From contig DAOVNC010000268.1 of assembly GCA_030630445.1 (NCBI GenBank), positions 1-5,162 of the forward strand: a stretch of 5,162 bases of DNA, given 5' to 3'. A program made the position numbers and the translations under genes. The notes under the pieces are model-generated. The model did no database searches, had not been told where the DNA came from, and saw nothing but the letters and a program-made list of their open reading frames with translations. The DNA is from Kiritimatiellales bacterium. GTDB lineage: Bacteria > Verrucomicrobiota > Kiritimatiellia > Kiritimatiellales > Pontiellaceae. Below, one piece after another: positions 5,153 to 5,162 of the stretch (position 1 is the first letter of the stretch; each line of letters starts with the position of its first letter).

Positions 5153-5162
5153 TTGGTCGAAA
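5153..5162 (+). CDS. Probable start of a plus-strand gene (partial, runs off the window)
   Basis: A TTG codon at 5153 follows AAAGGAG at a spacing of five bases, and no ATG or GTG start lies closer within the visible sequence. Only three codons (TTG GTC GAA) are seen, so nothing can be said about function. The gene would be divergent from the EIIA-antiporter operon. The start could also lie beyond the window, or the Shine-Dalgarno match could be fortuitous. Confidence 0.3.

Overview
The window comes from a bacterial chromosome of moderate to high GC. I cannot place the organism with confidence. A free-standing PTS IIA protein next to a CPA2 cation/proton antiporter would suit several Gram-negative lineages, including the PVC group (Verrucomicrobiota/Kiritimatiellota). 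That is a guess from gene content, not something the sequence proves.

Layout, left to right. Positions 1-330 hold the 3' end of a plus-strand gene of unknown function that enters from outside the window. After it comes a short non-coding strip that contains a stray 42-bp copy (340-381) of the last 13 codons and stop of the antiporter gene located 2.3 kb away. Positions 484-2606 hold a compact two-gene type II restriction-modification (R-M) system on the plus strand: a C5-cytosine DNA methyltransferase, then a NotI-family restriction endonuclease that overlaps it by one base. A second, identical 42-bp copy (2645-2686) follows and is the genuine 3' end of the antiporter gene. Positions 2645-4324 (minus strand) encode the CPA2-type antiporter with a cytosolic C-terminal domain. 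Just upstream of it in the same operon (4331-4780, minus strand) is a fructose/nitrogen-type PTS EIIA protein. A mostly non-coding divergent region of about 370 bp follows. It ends in an AT-rich near-palindrome, a strong Shine-Dalgarno sequence and a probable TTG start of a plus-strand gene that leaves the window.

The central observation is the perfect 42-bp direct repeat bracketing the R-M genes. The unit between repeat starts is 2305 bp. The repeat begins exactly at the antiporter stop codon, so the antiporter reading frame is intact while an orphan copy of its tail sits on the far side of the R-M cassette. This is the footprint expected of a cassette inserted at the 3' end of a resident gene with target duplication. 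No integrase or transposase is encoded between the repeats, so any movement must have used a recombinase in trans or a recombination/repair route. The cassette also appears less GC-rich than the antiporter operon beside it, which fits acquisition from elsewhere.

Functionally, the methyltransferase and the NotI-like nuclease should form a self-contained host-defence and selfish-maintenance pair, with methylase first and nuclease translationally coupled. The EIIA-antiporter pair probably forms an ion/pH homeostasis operon in which phosphorylation of the EIIA histidine could tune antiport.
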